Shown piece after piece: positions 12,135-25,472 of a stretch of 64,000 nucleotides of DNA. The notes under the pieces are model-generated. The model ran no database searches and was not told the origin of the DNA. It saw nothing but the letters and a program-made list of their open reading frames with translations. Positions within the stretch are counted from its first letter, which is position 1. Every line of letters begins with the position of its first letter. The DNA is from Aspergillus flavus. Lineage: Eukaryota > Ascomycota > Eurotiomycetes > Eurotiales > Aspergillaceae. Where the stretch lies: assembly GCF_009017415.1 (NCBI RefSeq), contig NC_092403.1:2976001-3040000 (forward strand). Reading direction: 5' to 3'. A program made the position numbers and the translations under genes.

Positions 12135-14550
12135 CTAGGCTTGAAATTTGCCGCTGCAGTATATACAGGTGTCGAATACGTCCGACAGGATGCGACAGGT
12201 GTGTTTGAGTTCATCATGCACAAGATCCTCACTGAGATATTCTGTTCCACAGCGCGAGCAGAATTTCGAAAGGCCCGGCTCTTGAATAGCAAGAAATGTC
12301 ACACCGCACCGCACTATCATTGACAGTTAGCGCTTGTATCGTCATCGATCACGATCTTAATTGAGCAGTTACGTACCAAACAGATGGCCAGCCGCACACT
12401 GAGCTTCCACGGCGGAGTACCAAGAGAGCCCTGCATCGCATATAGTACATTGTTCAAAGATCTGTTGGCCTGAACCCTCCAGCTGTTCTGCAGTTTTTGC
12501 GTCTATTGTACTGCCTGGCGCCGAGCATTTGCCTATCTCATTAGACAGGTCAACGTCTATACCTGATGCTAGCCACTCCAGAGCTTTTCGAGCCTGAGAC
12601 AATATCTTGTCATTCTGAGAGTCCACAATCGCGCAACATGCTGCTGCATAGAGCATTTTCCGACTCAACGCCAGTCTGCTGTAGTCGCCAACTTCAGTGA
12701 AGAGAATATATCCCAGAGCAGCCTCCCTTTTTCTGCGCAGGGTGTCCGGTGATCGATCTGGTAAAGGATAGGGGAAAGCCAGGTCATCATGTTCCGTAAG
12801 CTCTGCATTCGCGTGAGAGAAGACAAGCATTGTTCGCTCCTCTGCAGAAGTTCGATATTCAACCGTGTCTCCTGGATGTAGTGTAAAAGCTGCCACAACA
12901 AGACTGTCATGGGACGCCAGGCCCCAGATTCTGCTGATGGTATATCCGCCAAGGTCACGGGCTATGTCAAACTGTTCGCGGGCATTATCGAGTTGTTTCT
13001 TCCAAGGCGTTTCTGGGAGTTCATCGCTGCTTTGGATACCAGAAAGTGTCATGGTCGCCGTGTATCCACCTACAGTGCCGAGATGAAGGATTGGTGTCTG
13101 AGATACTTTGTCCAAAGCAACAGTCATGGCTAATCTCCGTTAGTGACAAATATTCGTCGAGAGTAATAAAATCTCACCACTTGTCTGTTCCCAGTGCCTC
13201 GGGGAGTCGGTTCCCATATCACTTCCGGTAGGCTCGTAGAACAGCAACTCTTTAACTTGGATACCCTTCTTTGCTGTCTTCTCCCCTTGATATGCTGCTC
13301 GAGTAAAGCGTAGTGGAATCATTCCAGCAAAGCTAGCTACGGCAAGACCTATTTCAGTCGATCCCTCCTGCATACTTATGAGTAAAAGCGGTCCCATTTT
13401 TTAGTGCAAACTTACTGTATGTATCCAATGCAGAGCACCAGTCAAGTGGTAATTGTTCAAGAGCCCACCGTACGAGGTGTTCTCTTCAGAAACACATCGA
13501 GCCTTGTACTTCACTGCAGAATCTGTCTGGTCATTGTCCAATATCAAGGTTACGACATGTCTGACCATCTTGAGCTTTACCCCCAATGTGATAGCCACAT
13601 TCCCAATCGCAGAACAAACACCCTTATTCTCCTTGGTTGGCTGATATATCCACGGGCCCGGCGACATGAAAGATGCCCTAGCGCGGTTCCTGAGTGCAGA
13701 GGAGAATATCGAGCCCGGTTGAACATTTTGATTCTCTGTATGTTCATAAAGTGAAGTCAGTGACAGGACTTCGAAAGAGTATAGGCTTGCGGAAGTCGGA
13801 TCTGTGGATCTCCGGGCCTGCAGAAGAATCACATCATTGTCGTCATTGGTAACCGAGAGTAAGTACATGCCCCAGCGGCTTTCAGGGGGTGGCACTGCGT
13901 AGCTTGTGGCATCCTGTTCTGGAATCGGAACTTTAAGAGGCGGACACCACGTAAAAGAACGGATATTGGACTTCCGTAACCTGAGCTCTTCATCATCAAT
14001 AAGCGATTTGAAGTACGAGTTTAAACAGTCGTTGACGATAGCAACCCGTGTCCATTTTCCTTGAGGACTAATATCATAGAATGATAGAAGAAGACCAGAA
14101 GTCAATACTGCCAAGACACAGCGTCTATACTTGGCAAGTCCTGGCGGGGACCAGGCCAAACCGACAACAGTACTGATGGACTGCTCCGGCCCGATTGAAA
14201 AGTTTTCTCGCTTCTGTGGATGTATGATGGGCCACTCCCCGTTTGTGAAGACATTCGTGCGAATGCGTGTCACGTTCCAATTTTTGGTTGCGGCTTGGGA
14301 ACCAGGTCCGTTTCCTCCTTCCTTCTCTGTTGTGTGCTTCGGCGTCTGTCTTTCATTAGCTCAGTTTACTAAGATATGGTCATTGATCTTTACGGTGCTT
14401 TGCTTCATTGACAAGCAAAGTAGGATTTGATGCACTGACTAATATTTGGACATATTCCCCTGCCGCTACGGCAATCTCACCGTCTGCGGACCATGATATG
14501 CAGTTGAAACAAGAAGGGAAAAGCTGCAATTCTAATGGACCTAGCATCAT
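12135..14550 (-). CDS. TFIIIC subunit with delta-type N-terminal domain and TFIIIC zinc finger
   Basis: Five exons: 14550-14394, 14326-13416, 13367-13178, 13129-12377 and 12313-12135, giving 729 aa. The N-terminus (FNCISWSADGEIAVAAGEYVQIL) begins a WD/beta-propeller-like domain of the TFIIIC_delta type. The C-terminus has paired metal-binding motifs, AQCAAGHLF then RCGVTFLAI, followed by CSRCGTEYL and CIYC, as in the putative zinc finger of TFIIIC. Family role: part of the factor that recognises tRNA-gene B-boxes and recruits TFIIIB and RNA polymerase III. Exon 2 was placed at 14326 because the nearer AG positions break the frame or leave introns under 50 nt. I recognise the domain family but not the exact subunit name in Aspergillus. 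Confidence 0.82.
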
Positions 14551-14969
14551 AACACCAAGACGGTTCAAGGGTGACTGGTTGTGTACTTTAGAATATAATC
14601 TTCAGATATAGACTGAAGAGTACTACTACAGGTCATTCATGTGACGCTTTAGGTTAAGCGCGTAGATATTTCGCGTGTCTTGGCAAGGGGCATGTGTTTA
14701 CCTATCACGTGGTGTTGCAGCATTTACAAAGGCGTGGCTAAAAGCGGCATTGCTAGAAGTAGTTGCAGAGCAACTTGGAATACTCATCAATTTCGGTTCA
14801 CCAATATCCTATCTCGGTTCACCTAAATATACATATGCAGGTTTTGGCTGGTCAATTTTTGTCCAGACGTATGCGGGTATAAACTCATCGCGGTTGTCGC
14901 TTTTCAAATCAGAAAAAAAATCAAAAGAAATGTCAAATGCCGTACACAGGCCAAAGCCATGGCATCACT
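14551..14969. other. intergenic: TFIIIC gene promoter and thiolase 3' flank
   Basis: 419 bp between two minus-strand genes. Poly-A-rich at about 14911-14930. No coding content seen. Confidence 0.5.
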
Positions 14970-16378
<1,409 letters not shown>

Positions 16379-18277
16379 TTTTTCAATGCTAGTAGAATAG
16401 AAGGGAAAAAGGGAGATAAAAGAGGAGACAGAGATGATAAGTACCTTGCCTCAGGGTTTATAGGTGTCCAAGTTCCAAGGTGCCTTCAACCTGCTTCTCC
16501 GCAAAGTAATCCGCCTCTAGCCGATGTAACTGCTGCTTCACCCGTGGGCGCGGAACCACTTCGCCGCTCATCCGCTTGGACCGAGGCTGTTTCGAAACAG
16601 GGAGTGATCACATGATATGAGATCATGTGCCCTTGAGGGTTGGTATGCTTGTTGCCCGATAAGGAACCCTCCCGTGACGTCCACCATCGGACCGCATCAG
16701 TGCTTAGTATCAAGGATGGATTCATGATCCATTAAGTCTCCGATAAGGACCACACATTGTATCAATGCAGATTCAATGTCCACAGCTCCACCGCTACTAT
16801 CCACTATAAAAAGTAGTAGTGACTTCGAAGGTGGCTTTTTATCTGTCGCTAAGTCATCCATCCTTTGTTCAACAGCCAGCCCAAATGCTTTACACGCCTT
16901 GTATAAGACTCCGTCTCGTCCATGTTTGGTTCAGGAGGCGTTCAGTGGTAGAATTGTCTTGATATGCCGGGTATCGACTTGACGTACGCACGAGTATGAA
17001 TACCCTAGCACTCCTGCTTGCGGAGGGACTACATATCTCTAATTCACGATAGGGTATGTAGCTTCAAGCAAATAAATTATGCTCATGTAATTATCGCAAC
17101 TGGTTCCTAACAACAAAGGAGGTTGAGAACTGAGTAGCATTACGTGACATGTATCACCGTCATTCCTGCGGATGACGAATGTATTGAATTACCAAGAGGA
17201 TAGATATCTAAACACTGAATTATATCAGTTTTTAATATATACATACAATTTAATTTATTGGCTCTCTATTGCAGTGAAATGTGTAGTTCTCTATTGACGG
17301 TTAGTGTTAATTAGTTGGGGAATTCGAAAGAGCTATATGATAGACAAGCTGAAGACGGATATATATTTCGAACACTACATCAGCACATAGATAAGTACAA
17401 AGTGATTACTCACAAAGGAATAAATAACTACTAAGTTTACAATAGCAAGGAACAATATAATATAAGAATAAGCATTTTTTTAATGAAATCATAGTTGTGG
17501 TAATTTTTCTATTTACCCTATTATCTAAGCTACAATAGTCATTGTGTTGAGGGATCAGCATACGCCAAAGGTGTTGGCATTTTGCCCTCTGACAGAAGAC
17601 ATGGCAGGGATTGGCTTGCTAAGCTGAAAATCTCGGCTGATAGACAAAGACCGTCGTAATGAATCAATATATTAAGTGTTAAAAGGTAAGTGTCGTTAGT
17701 TGGGATGATGGAGCATGAAGGATCATGATGATACATACACGGGTGAATTCCGCGTTGAAGAATCTATGTCGAGTTGACTTGGGCTAGGACTCATTTGGTT
17801 TAGTCAGTAGGAGCTTGTCAATCACAGTGGACCGGATCACGGGACAGGAGATTCCCCAACACATATTCGTACATGCCTTGTAGAACAAGTATTCTGGGAA
17901 ACAGGCATGAGAAAATGCCTATCGAAAGATGAGGATGATACTAGACACAGCAAGAGGGAGAAGTAATAAGCCAGAGAGCCTTTTGGATGGTTCAAGGGCT
18001 AGAATGGAAGCCGTGGCGGTTTGCCGTCTATCGTAGGAACACTCCAAACAGCAAGCGGTCTGTAGTGGATCTGCACGCCTCCCCCCATTGTTACTCATCT
18101 TTCTTCTTTTCCCAAACCACATCCGACTTTCTCTCTCAAACAACACTTGAGTACGATTTAGTATCTCGGAGATTCAAGATCAGAACACTGCCTTATCTTC
18201 TGTATCACAATTTAGCCCTAGTGTGGCAGTCACCCTTGCCCGCTCCCATTCATACTCCCATCCCGTACCCCGCCGCA
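16379..18277. other. 1.9-kb intergenic region with an AT-rich centre
   Basis: Separates the divergent thiolase and E2 genes. 16609-16629 holds an inverted repeat (CACATGAT, 5-nt spacer, ATCATGTG). About 17040-17540 is markedly AT-rich and has no open frame of note on either strand. It could be an old decayed insertion or simply relaxed intergenic DNA. 18080-18277 is CT-rich, as expected of the E2 gene's 5' UTR. Confidence 0.5.
16609..16629. repeat. 8-bp inverted repeat upstream of thiolase
   Basis: CACATGAT and ATCATGTG flank ATGAG, 231 bp upstream of the thiolase ATG. It could be a dimeric factor site. No factor is assigned. Confidence 0.4.
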
Positions 18278-19023
18278 ATGTCGACCTCTGCTCGTCGTCG
18301 TCTCATGCGCGACTTCAAGGTACGCACTTCTCGTAGAGCTCAGAATCTGTGGTCCTTGCTTTCGTTTAATAAACTCATGTGTACTACTCGAATGATGATT
18401 GTTTTGTCCAGGAAGCTTAATTTCTTCCCCACCCCGTCCAGATCTCGTGAGCTAATCTCTTCCATGCGCACAGCGTATGCAAACCGACCCTCCTGCCGGT
18501 GTCTCGGCCTCTCCGGTAGCTGACAATGTGATGACCTGGTAAGCGCCCTGAGTTATTGGTTTTGTAATTTATCGTTCTGGTTCATGTGCTGACCCTGTTT
18601 CTTCTACTAGGAATGCCGTTATCATCGGTCCTGCTGATACTCCTTTTGAGGATGGCACATTCCGTCTTGTCATGCACTTTGAAGAACAGTACCCAAACAA
18701 GCCCCCTGGCGTTAAATTCATCAGCCAGATGTTCCATCCCAATGTATACGGCACGGGCGAACTGTGCCTGGATATTTTGCAAAATCGTTGGAGCCCAACG
18801 TATGACGTGGCGGCCATTCTCACTAGTATTCAAAGGTACGTTCTCTGTCCACTAGTGATGGTGAGCGATTGGCTCTAATTGATTTCCGCCTTTCTGCAGT
18901 CTGCTTAATGACCCAAACACATCATCACCTGCCAATGTTGAGGCATCCAATCTCTACAAAGACAACCGGAAGGAGTACATCAAGCGCGTGCGTGAGACTG
19001 TCGAGAAGAGCTGGGAAGACTAG
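18278..19023 (+). CDS. rad6: ubiquitin-conjugating enzyme E2, RAD6/Ubc2 type
   Basis: Four exons: 18278-18319, 18474-18538, 18611-18835 and 18900-19023, giving 151 aa, the normal length. It begins [21 protein letters not shown] and keeps the E2 fold, with [25 protein letters not shown] (catalytic Cys88) and [20 protein letters not shown]. Family role: with Bre1-type E3s it monoubiquitinates histone H2B, with Rad18 it ubiquitinates PCNA in post-replication repair, and it acts in N-end-rule degradation. The C-terminus is short and ends VEKSWED, lacking the long acidic tail of S. cerevisiae Rad6, which is usual in filamentous fungi. Confidence 0.97.
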
Positions 19024-20071
19024 GGGACCCTACATGTGATATTGGTTATTTCTCTTAATTGTTTTCTATTCCCTTGTCTCGGTATGATTTATCTGTGGGC
19101 TTTTATGACGAAACAAATATTGTCTGCTCATGTCAAAAGGTGACAGCATACTGCCAATGGTGGCGGACACGCCGTTGGCATGACTTGTCCTTGGAGGATT
19201 CACACGCCGTTTGATGACATGCACAGCGCGGGGTTTGGGCGCCTGGTACATATTCTCCCTTTGGTCTCTTTTTGTGGATAATCGCATGTTTCAGTTGCGA
19301 GGTGCATAATGCATTAGCTTAGGATGTTTTCTGCCTCAATTTTGCCTTGCTGTCTATTAGTCTTTCCCTTCCCGCTCTGCTTCACTTTGACTTAACCGAT
19401 AGCGTGGTTTGCTTTCGCCTCCTGAGTCTTTTATGGAACCATTCTTAATGCCGCCCACTTTTCATTGGTGAAAATCAAGATGAGCCTTATCTTATAATGA
19501 AAATCACACAGTCAATTCCACTGCTGCAAATCGACATTTGCCGAAGGTACTAAAGTCTTAGTAACTGCGGGACAAGTTGACCGACAAGATAGTCTTCAGC
19601 CAATGCCAAGAAGGAGACTAACGGCTCGTGTGGAAGCATTATTATTTAGTGTTATTATTATTTCCTTTACAACTTTACTCCTCTGATGAAACACAAGAAA
19701 CGAGATCCCACATCTCCTTGTGTCTTTTCACGTCGATCTAACAAGCCCTGTCTCCGTAGTAATATATTGTCCTTCCGGCTGAGACGGGTCTTGTCTAGTA
19801 TTTTCTCTCTTTTGTTTTTTTTGGCCTCGGGGGGTTTGGAAAGATCACGAGTCCCCTCACTAAATTGCTCCCCACGCAAGTGTGTCGTGCACGTGGACCC
19901 CTGACCCAAACAACAAATCGCCCACCGTACCTGGAGTCACCACCCTCTCGTGCAACTGATCTGAACGACATTTCCGATACTCCCCCCTCTTCGTGGGGCT
20001 CTCTTCCTCGTCTCTTTCGTTTTATTCTGTTCCCCTAGAAGCTGTCGCCGGGTTTCTGGGTCAGAGTGAAC
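19024..20071. other. intergenic; 5' UTR region of the kinesin gene
   Basis: 1.05 kb between two plus-strand genes. 19780-19850 and 19980-20045 are pyrimidine-rich, as typical of Aspergillus promoters. No gene seen. Confidence 0.5.
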
Positions 20072-23000
20072 ATGGCGTGAGTTTTTGTTGATTCACCGCT
20101 TCAACGCCCAGAGCGGCGGAGACTGACACTTTTATGTCTGGCATGACAGGTCATCTGGCCCAAACTCCTCCAACACCTCCATCAAGGGTGCGCACATCCT
20201 CCCGGAGACTGATGTTTCTGTTTCGCGAGTAGCATTACTGACCAGTTCTCCGTAGTGGTTGCGAGGTTCCGACCGCAAAACAAAGTTGAATTGTCTTCCG
20301 GAGGAGAACCCATTGTAGAATTCGAAAATGAGCAATCATGTCAGATCAGTGTGCGTGGTCCCGGCTGATAACATCTCTTTTGAAATCCTTTCTCTGGATC
20401 TCGATTTTGAAATTTCTAACCCATGTACAGTCCAAAGAAGGCACCGGCTCCTTCACCTTCGACCGGGTCTTTCCCATGAACTCGAAGCAAACGGACATCT
20501 TCGATTTCTCTATCCGACCCACCGTCGATGATATCTTGAATGGTTATAACGGAACGGTTTTTGCCTATGGTCAGACTGGTGCGGGTAAGTCATATACGAT
20601 GATGGGATCCGATATCGACGACGACATCGGCAAAGGTATCATCCCCCGTATCGTCGAGCAGATCTTCGCCAGCATTCTTACTAGCCCGAGTAATATCGAG
20701 TATACGGTGCGAGTCAGTTACATGGAAATTTATATGGAGCGTATTCGCGATCTGTTGGTGCCACAAAACGATAACCTTCCTGTGCACGAGGAAAAGTCCA
20801 GAGGTGTCTACGTCAAGGGCCTACTAGAGGTATATGTTTCTAGTGTGCAGGAAGTGTACGAAGTGATGCGCCGTGGTGGCACAGCACGAGCAGTCGCTGC
20901 GACCAACATGAACCAGGAGTCGTCTCGTTCCCATTCCATCTTCGTCATTACGGTTACGCAGAAGAACCTCGAGACTGGTTCTGCAAAGAGTGGTCAACTT
21001 TTCCTGGTCGATTTGGCCGGTAGCGAAAAAGTTGGGAAGACGGGTGCCAGTGGTCAGACACTGGAAGAGGCGAAGAAAATCAACAAGAGTCTGAGTGCTC
21101 TTGGTATGGTCATTAATGCGCTGACGGATGGCAAATCCACCCACATCCCGTATCGTGACTCGAAACTCACCCGAATCCTGCAGGAGAGTTTGGGAGGTAA
21201 CTCAAGGACCACTTTGATTATCAACTGCTCTCCCAGTAGCTACAACGATGCGGAAACCATTTCGACCTTGCGATTCGGTGTGCGAGCCAAGGCAATCAAG
21301 AACAAGGCGAAGGTGAATGCCGAATTGAGTCCCGCCGAATTGAAACAGCTGCTACGCAAAGCGCAGAGCCAGGTGACCAACTTCGAGAGCTACATATCGG
21401 CACTGGAGACTGAAGTCCATGTATGGCGGAGTGGCGAGAGTGTTCCCAAGGATCGATGGACTCCAGGAAGGAATGACGTTGTCAGTGCGACGAAGGCCGA
21501 AGCTCGACCCCGCCCTAGCACTCCATCTCGACTTCAAGAGGCTCGGTCAGAAACCCCTCGTCCCGACTCGAGAGTCGGTGATCGCTCGAGCACCCCTAGT
21601 CTTGTACTTGAGAAGGATGAGAGGGAGGAGTTCCTCAGGCGCGAAAATGAGCTACAAGATCAGATCGCTGAGAAGGAATCGCATATTGTCAATGTCGAAA
21701 GGGGCCTGCGCGAGGCACGGGAAGAGCTCCGGGCATTGAAGGAGAACTCCGCACGCTCGGGTAAGGACAACGAAAAGTTGAACACTGAGGTCAACGAGCT
21801 CCGCATGCAGCTGGAGAAGGTTTCGTATGAAAGCAAGGAGGCTGCCATCACCATGGATGGTCTTCGGGAGGCCAATTCGGAGTTAACAACCGAACTGGAT
21901 GATGTCAAGCAGCAACTTCTCGACGTGCGAATGAAGGCCAAGGAGACCAGTGCTGCATTAGACGAGAAGGAGAAGAAAAAGGCAGAGAAGATGGCGAAGA
22001 TGATGGCTGGATTTGACCTCGGAGGCAACGTATTCTCCGATAACGAGCGCAAACTTCAGGATCTCATCAACCGTGTTGATACATTGCACCAGATTAGCGA
22101 AGCGGGCGAGACCATTGCGCCGGACGACCTCCTGGAGCTTCGCACGAGTTTGTCGGAGACCCAAGGTCTTATCCGGCAGGCCGAATTGACCATGAATGAC
22201 CGGGGCGAGCTGAGTGAGCTGCAGGACAGCCGTAGAATAGAAGTTGAGCAGAAGCTGGCTGACCTCGAGCGGGACTATGAGAAACTTCTGGAACGCAACT
22301 TGGGAGAGGAGGACGTGGAGGAGATCCGGGAGAGATTAGAAAAGGTCTATGTCACCCGGAAAGACGCCGAAATGCAGGCAGCCTCGGAACTTCGCAAGGA
22401 GATTGCGCACAAGGATGAAGAACTCAGCAAGCTGCGCCAGTCTCTTGCCGACTCGCAGACTCGCGTGTCGACGAACGGGGCCGTGGGCAAGAACCTGCAG
22501 CAACAGATTGCTGAATTTGATGCCATGAAGAAATCCCTCATGCGCGATCTGCAAAATCGCTGTGAGCGTGTCGTGGAACTGGAGATTTCTCTGGACGACG
22601 CCCGCGAGCAATACAACAACGTGTTGCGCTCTTCCAACAACCGCGCTCAGCAGAAGAAGATGGCATTCTTGGAGCGCAACCTTGAGCAATTGACCCATGT
22701 ACAGCGGCAGCTGGTAGAACAGAACAGCAGCTTGAAGAAGGAGGTTGCTATTGCAGAGAGGAAGCTGATCGCCCGAAACGAGCGCATCGCAAGCTTGGAG
22801 AGCCTGCTCCAGGAGAGCCAGGAGAAATTGACCCAGGCTAATCATCGGTATGGACTTATCTTATCTGCTTTCTGGATTCCACCGTGACTAACCGCAATAT
22901 TCCCAACAGTTTTGAAGCTCAACTTACTGCTGTCAAAGAGAGACTCGAGGCTGCGAAGCAGGGCTCTACCAGGGGTCTTCCGAGTATGGATAGTGGCGGC

Positions 23001-23138
23001 AATTTTAGTTTTGGCGGCTCGAGAATCGCGAAGCCGCTCCGTGGCGGCGGCGGAGGATCCGAGAGCAGTGCTCCGGTTGCCGGAGTCCAGTCCCAGGAGA
23101 CGGGAAAGCGCACCAGCTGGTTCTTTGATAGACGATGA
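20072..23138 (+). CDS. kinA: conventional kinesin (kinesin-1) heavy chain
   Basis: Five exons: 20072-20076, 20150-20187, 20256-20350, 20431-22847 and 22910-23138, giving 927 aa. The first coding exon is only ATGGC. The motor domain (about residues 1-330) has VVARFRPQNKVE, the P-loop GQTGAGKS (about 93-100), switch I NMNQESSRSHSIF, switch II DLAGSEKVGKTGA and the microtubule-binding HIPYRDSKLTRILQESLGG. A neck, then long coiled coils (about 430-850), and a Gly/Arg-rich tail follow. Family knowledge: plus-end motor for vesicles and nuclei, required for fast hyphal growth; the fungal form works without light chains. Start and splice choice restore the motor N-terminus expected for Aspergillus KinA. 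Confidence 0.96.
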
Positions 23139-23912
23139 TCCACGATTTCTCTTTTGTTGTTTATTTTATCCTTTCGCCGAAGATATTTGAAGAACATTCT
23201 TGACACGCCGATATCCTACATTTCCATGTCTTCTCGTGCCATATATGCCGAGCATGTTGTGTGAATGAAGCTCCCTACTGTCTTATGATTTCCTTTTGCT
23301 TGTTTCTTTTTCCTTTGTCCTCTTGTCTCTTCGTCTTTCCCCGTTTGAGCCCTTGGTACATTAGAATGAGCACCCAGCTTGTGTCACTAGAGGCCTCTGG
23401 GTCTCGCCGATACCCTTGTACATGATGATAGAATGCATTACGGCAGAGTAGTTGTGAAGGACGCTGGAATAGGTTATACAATACAAAACGATCTTCTATT
23501 GCAAGAGACCGGTCATATACACCGTACAATTATGCGCTGCTTGACTGCTAGTCTGTAGTCAGCAACTTAAACTTCAGTACGGGTCTGCTTTGTACCAGGT
23601 CATTGATATATGCGCAGATTAGATTCACTATAAGCTGTCACTGCCACTTTACCTATCAAGCATGCATACCTGGCCAGCCCTGAATCCACTCCTTGAAGGC
23701 TCTTTGCGATACAAGAGATGCTTTCTGTCAGATAACATACATCACGATCCCATCCAATCTGCAAAGGAGTGTGCATGGCTACTTGATGAAACATTCGTCC
23801 CAGCCGTACAAAAACATAAATTGTTTAGAATTCTCCAATGGTATCAGAATAAATAGTCACAAATGCGTTCATTCTCAAGCAACGTCTCAAGCAACGAGGA
23901 AAATAAATGCAA
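23139..23912. other. convergent intergenic region
   Basis: 3' flanks of the kinesin and LCP5-like genes. T-rich around 23290-23340. Nothing else recognised. Confidence 0.5.
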
Positions 23913-25055
23913 CTACCGTTTCCAGCCCTCGATCTTCTTCCGCCGCTTCTCAAAGATTTGACCCACGGCTGCACCATCACCGCGCTGCCCGTCCTCGCCG
24001 TGCTTGCGTTTCCGACTCCTATCCAGTGCGCCACCACTTCCCTTAGCCCTGCGTGTAAGCCTTGAAATACGGTCTGCACCTTCAGTAAGGCCTCTCCATT
24101 CTTCACCCCCATAAGTGCTCCTGGCGGCCTGGCCACCTCGTTTGGCTCGGTCCTTCTTGCTCTCCTTTGCCAATCGGATGAAGTTGGTTTCTTCATAAGT
24201 TGTTCGTTCCATCTCGTGTTCTCTTTCCTTCTTGGACTTGGTGTGTCTGCCTCCGTGGACGATCGTACTACCAATGCTAGGCTCCGCCATCGGTGCGGAC
24301 GACATCTCGGCATTGACGAACTCATCGATAACGGTTGACCGGCGTGGACCACGTTCCCGGCGCTCTCTGGTTTCAGTGGTGGGAAGAGCTGTCGGCATGA
24401 TCTTCGGTGGGCGATAGATGCCGTCGCTGGGGGCCATCTTGTTAGACTTCTCTGCCCGCGCTTCGGGTTCCACTTTCTTCGCAAAGGCCGAGACGTTGGG
24501 CCGGTAAGCCATCTCATCGATATCTTCCTGGTCTTCATCACTTTCATCCGCGCCATCGCTTTCACCATCCGACGCCGATTCATCGTCGCTGCCAGAATAT
24601 TCTGCTTCGGTTGCCTTGGTCTTCGCGGCGGTTCGCTCGGTTCTCTCCGCATCCTCAGCGGCCTTGATCACTTTGTCTATTTGGTATTTGAGTCGTCCCT
24701 CTAACGGCCTCACACCGCGGTCCAGGTAAACCCGTAATTCTGCAAGCTTTTTGACAGTCTCTTCACGCAAGGACTGATCTGCTTCAGCTTCGTCATCACG
24801 ATCCTTTGATAGTCCGCGCAACTGAAACAGCATCAGAAAAACAAGATTGTGCGTATAGGAGAGAAGCAAGTCGCTTTTGGTGTCTAGTAGCGATATACCA
24901 TCTTGCGGAGGTTCGATCGATACCTCCGAGGGTGCATCTCGCTTGTCCTTGGGGAGGGATGATCCGGCAGCGGTGAGACAGCCAGTAATGGTTTCCAATA
25001 AAGCGGAAATATTTTGTAAGCCGGAGGTTTCCGGCTGTTGCGTAGCGGTCGCCAT
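23913..25055 (-). CDS. lcp5: LCP5/neuroguidin, U3 snoRNP-associated protein
   Basis: Single exon, 380 aa. The N-terminal Sas10/Utp3/C1D domain (about residues 15-130) contains KSDLLLSYTHNLVFLMLFQLRG and RLKYQIDKVIKAAED. An acidic serine stretch (about 145-185) follows, then MAYRPNVSAF, DGIYRPPKIMPT and a basic C-terminus with a nuclear signal (RSRKRKHGED). Yeast Lcp5 is an essential component of the SSU processome needed for 18S rRNA maturation; the animal form is neuroguidin. The ATG at 25055 gives the expected N-terminus. It shares a 417-bp divergent promoter with the EMP70-like gene, with two E-boxes close to its own start. Confidence 0.93.
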   Translation of the reverse strand: MATATQQPETSGLQNISALLETITGCLTAAGSSLPKDKRDAPSEVSIEPPQDGISLLDTKSDLLLSYTHNLVFLMLFQLRGLSKDRDDEAEADQSLREETVKKLAELRVYLDRGVRPLEGRLKYQIDKVIKAAEDAERTERTAAKTKATEAEYSGSDDESASDGESDGADESDEDQEDIDEMAYRPNVSAFAKKVEPEARAEKSNKMAPSDGIYRPPKIMPTALPTTETRERRERGPRRSTVIDEFVNAEMSSAPMAEPSIGSTIVHGGRHTKSKKEREHEMERTTYEETNFIRLAKESKKDRAKRGGQAARSTYGGEEWRGLTEGADRISRLTRRAKGSGGALDRSRKRKHGEDGQRGDGAAVGQIFEKRRKKIEGWKR

Positions 25056-25472
25056 TGTGATGCGATGGGTGGCTCTGTTTGGTTTTCACTTGCGATCTGT
25101 AAACCGAAGATTTGCAAGGGAAATTTTTGGATGCCTTATCAACACGTGCCGATAGTCACCTCAGAGGAACCTATCACGTGTGCCAAGACTAGTAGCTGGC
25201 CTCATCGCAACCGTCGAAGCCGTTTTGCTCCATCATTTCCGCCCGAAAGGTCTAATCTCCGTTTAGCTCAACGCTTGACCTACCTCAGGAGGTAGCGGCT
25301 TTTCCTTGAACCCGACCATCACAGTACCCGCCCAATGAACCACTGAAAGATTTCCCCTGGAGTGGCAATTGTAGACTTGTACGTCACTGGAATGCATTTC
25401 TAGAATAACATAGTACCCCGGAGCGACGGACCAGCTAATCCTACGCTTTGTTATTGTACAGAAACGCCCACA
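25056..25472. promoter_or_regulatory. divergent promoter with two CACGTG boxes
   Basis: CACGTG occurs at 25143-25148 and 25175-25180, 88-125 bp upstream of the LCP5 start and about 300 bp upstream of the EMP70-like start. E-boxes near ribosome-biogenesis genes are common in fungi; control of LCP5 by them is inference. Confidence 0.45.

Noticed and set aside
14346..14393. 48-nt intron choice in the TFIIIC gene
   Set aside because: It puts the next exon in a frame with a stop; the 67-nt intron ending at 14327 restores the conserved frame.
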